Shown here piece after piece: positions 62,717 to 64,000 of a DNA stretch of 64,000 bases. Under the pieces are notes generated by a model. That model did no database searches, was not told where the DNA came from, and was given only the letters and a program-made list of their open reading frames with translations. Source of the stretch: Candidatus Gastranaerophilales bacterium. Lineage in GTDB: Bacteria > Cyanobacteriota > Vampirovibrionia > Gastranaerophilales > Gastranaerophilaceae. Positions within the stretch are counted from its first letter, which is position 1; every line of letters starts with the position of its first letter. A program made the position numbers and the translations under genes. Location: positions 1 to 64,000 of the forward strand of contig CALUSI010000008.1 in assembly GCA_944323395.1 (NCBI GenBank), written 5' to 3'.

Positions 62717-63436
62717 TTGCCGACACCAATATCATTACAATCTAATAATAGAGCAGGATTATGTCCACATGGGCTTCCACCTTCTGCTTGCCCTATTTGT
62801 AGTGGTGGTGGCATGGCTGGTGGTGGAAGAGTAAAAGAAGCTGTAGTTTCAAAACCAATGAATTCAGGTGAATGGTCATTTATGAAATGTTACGCAGCAG
62901 GACTTGCTATGCGTGCACAAGAGGCAAGAGTTGAAAATGCAAAAACTGCATTTGAACGTCAAATTGAGTTTGCTCAACAACTTGGAAAAAACATACAAAA
63001 TATTACAGATAAAATACAAAATGCCATTCAGAATTTACAAAACAGTTCTCCTGTTATTATACAAAATATTTTACAAGTAATAAATAATTCAATAATTAAT
63101 CCTATATTGAACCTAATGTCACAAATACCTAAATTAATTGAAAATTTAGCTGAGCTTCAAAAAAAGCTAGGAGAAATGCTTCAACAAGCCGGTGAAAAGC
63201 TAACAGCATTATTAGGCGATATTAAAAACTTCATTGACAGAAAAGTTATTGAAAATATAAAAAAACAAATCAAGAAATTTTTCTTATGGTTTACAACAGA
63301 TTTAGAAGATGAAAATTACAAAAATGATGATGCTTTAGAAGTATTCAAAGCAAGAGAAATGAAAAAGTATTTAGTTAATATTGTAACTAAGATTAAGAAA
63401 CGGAATGACAATGATAATAGAGCCAATAAAGAATAA
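62717..63436 (+). CDS. Hypothetical protein with N-terminal CPHGLPP/CPIC motif
   Basis: 239 residues starting with TTG; AAGGAG lies 11 nt upstream. Near the N terminus is LCPHGLPPSACPICSGGGM, a Cys/His cluster that could bind one metal ion, followed by a Gly run. The rest is a long amphipathic helix (residues about 50-190, Gln/Asn/Lys-rich with ENLAELQKKLGEMLQQAG). No Sec signal. I do not recognise the family. It overlaps the following gene by 32 bp, so the two are co-translated. Confidence 0.75.
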   Translation: MPTPISLQSNNRAGLCPHGLPPSACPICSGGGMAGGGRVKEAVVSKPMNSGEWSFMKCYAAGLAMRAQEARVENAKTAFERQIEFAQQLGKNIQNITDKIQNAIQNLQNSSPVIIQNILQVINNSIINPILNLMSQIPKLIENLAELQKKLGEMLQQAGEKLTALLGDIKNFIDRKVIENIKKQIKKFFLWFTTDLEDENYKNDDALEVFKAREMKKYLVNIVTKIKKRNDNDNRANKE

Positions 63437-64000
63437 ACAAGTTGATATAAAGAAAAAGAAAAAGAAGGAAGAAAAGCCTGACAAAACAATGAATAAAACC
63501 CTGCAAGGTGTTTTAATAAATAGTCATGTCCGAAATAATCAGGAAACAGGTTACTCATTTAATGACATAAAAGATTCTTTATTAATTAGCGATTCAACAA
63601 ATTACTATTCTACAAACGGAACTATAAAAAAGAGCCAAAACGAAAGTTCTTTTGATACCAAAAAGGCAATTAAACCGCTATTAATAGGTACAAGCTTGAT
63701 TGTCGGGGGATGTTTTGCAATAAGTGCCATTTTAAGAAAGTCTTCAAAAGCTTTATTAACAACAGCGAATTTTGAACATTTGCCTGATTTAGCAATAAAT
63801 ATGAATATAAAAGAGGAACCTCAATTTGCTATATATCGAGCAATAAGAGATCCTAATTTCAAAAATCTATTTGGAGCAGCAGCTGTTTTTTTAATGAGTG
63901 GAATAACTATTGCGTGTAAAAATTTTGTAGAAGGCGCAAAAGAAGTTTGGACAAAGAAACAATCAGCAGATATAGAAAAAAACTTGCAAGAAAATTTGAT
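63405..64000 (+). CDS. Lineage-type membrane-associated protein (partial, runs off the end)
   Basis: The frame is open from ATG 63405 (or 63411) to the window end, 198 codons. Very basic first 30 residues, a disordered stretch, then a membrane segment after KKAIKP (LLIGTSLIVGGCFAISAIL) and a second one (LFGAAAVFLMSGITIAC). The layout matches the pair at 53459-55749: basic disordered head, KK, membrane helix, Lys-rich body. Not recognised. Confidence 0.75.
   Translation, partial: MTMIIEPIKNKQVDIKKKKKKEEKPDKTMNKTLQGVLINSHVRNNQETGYSFNDIKDSLLISDSTNYYSTNGTIKKSQNESSFDTKKAIKPLLIGTSLIVGGCFAISAILRKSSKALLTTANFEHLPDLAINMNIKEEPQFAIYRAIRDPNFKNLFGAAAVFLMSGITIACKNFVEGAKEVWTKKQSADIEKNLQENL

Noticed and set aside
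1-64000. CRISPR arrays, insertion sequences, prophage or integrative elements
   Set aside because: No regularly spaced direct repeats, transposase, phage structural genes or att-like duplications around the tRNA-Trp were found. The Xer-type recombinase looks like the chromosomal housekeeping enzyme.

Overview
The window is about 64 kb of AT-rich (roughly 30-33% GC by eye), gene-dense bacterial chromosome. It contains no rRNA, insertion sequence, prophage or CRISPR array. The organism has an outer membrane: there is a TonB-dependent receptor, an AsmA-like protein and a signal-peptide beta-barrel. It also carries several cyanobacterial-type signatures: an RpaB-like response regulator with HLR1-like repeats in its own promoter, a single-chain NifJ, the YggS-SepF pair and a PSP1 protein. 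With many lineage-restricted lysine-rich membrane proteins and an FlhB homologue, this best fits a non-photosynthetic relative of cyanobacteria (Vampirovibrionia/Melainabacteria, probably Gastranaerophilales from a gut). That assignment is inference, since there is no 16S gene here.

Region by region. 1-5 kb: small hypotheticals, a PSP1/RicT-like protein, a histidine kinase, tsf and rpsB. 4.8-13 kb: a large AsmA-family protein, an NfeD/SPFH pair, a HAD phosphatase-like protein and an acidic coiled-coil protein with EF-hand-like loops. 12.8-20 kb: PfkB kinase, Xer recombinase, yggS-sepF, a dehydratase-like protein, an EamA transporter, the rpaB-like regulator and a DUF374 acyltransferase. 20-22.6 kb: the classical rpmG-tRNA(Trp)-secE-nusG-rplK-rplA cluster. 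23-29 kb: folate and riboflavin genes, an HI0933-type flavoprotein, a GNAT and a quinone methyltransferase. 29.2-33.7 kb: a probable RiPP cassette followed by a sugar-transfer operon. 33.9-39.9 kb: nifJ, then trpBA behind a leader-peptide attenuator. 40-49 kb: hydrolase, two further radical SAM proteins, tpiA, a beta-barrel, pyrF-ald and maf. 49-57.8 kb: apt, flhB, a sigma factor, a TPR protein, a pair of lineage-type membrane proteins, a secreted protein and ychF. 57.7-62.5 kb: a cobalamin-uptake operon (btuB-C-D-F) under a cobalamin riboswitch. 62.5-64 kb: a GC-richer structured leader and two more lineage-type proteins, the last running off the end.

The most interesting item is at 32551-33792 on the minus strand. 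A consensus promoter with a perfect dyad built into it precedes a 33-residue peptide with a textbook Shine-Dalgarno. The peptide's stop codon abuts the start of a PqqD-like recognition protein. That gene ends at an A-AAA-AAG heptamer, and a -1 shift there runs straight into a radical SAM enzyme that has no ATG, GTG or TTG start upstream of its CxxxCxxC motif. Peptide, recognition element and radical SAM enzyme are the expected parts of a peptide-modifying (RiPP) system.

Two regulatory observations stand out. The trpBA leader encodes a 42-residue peptide whose last codons lie inside a terminator hairpin. Four TGTAA-type repeats at exactly 10-bp spacing lie across the promoter of the rpaB-like gene.
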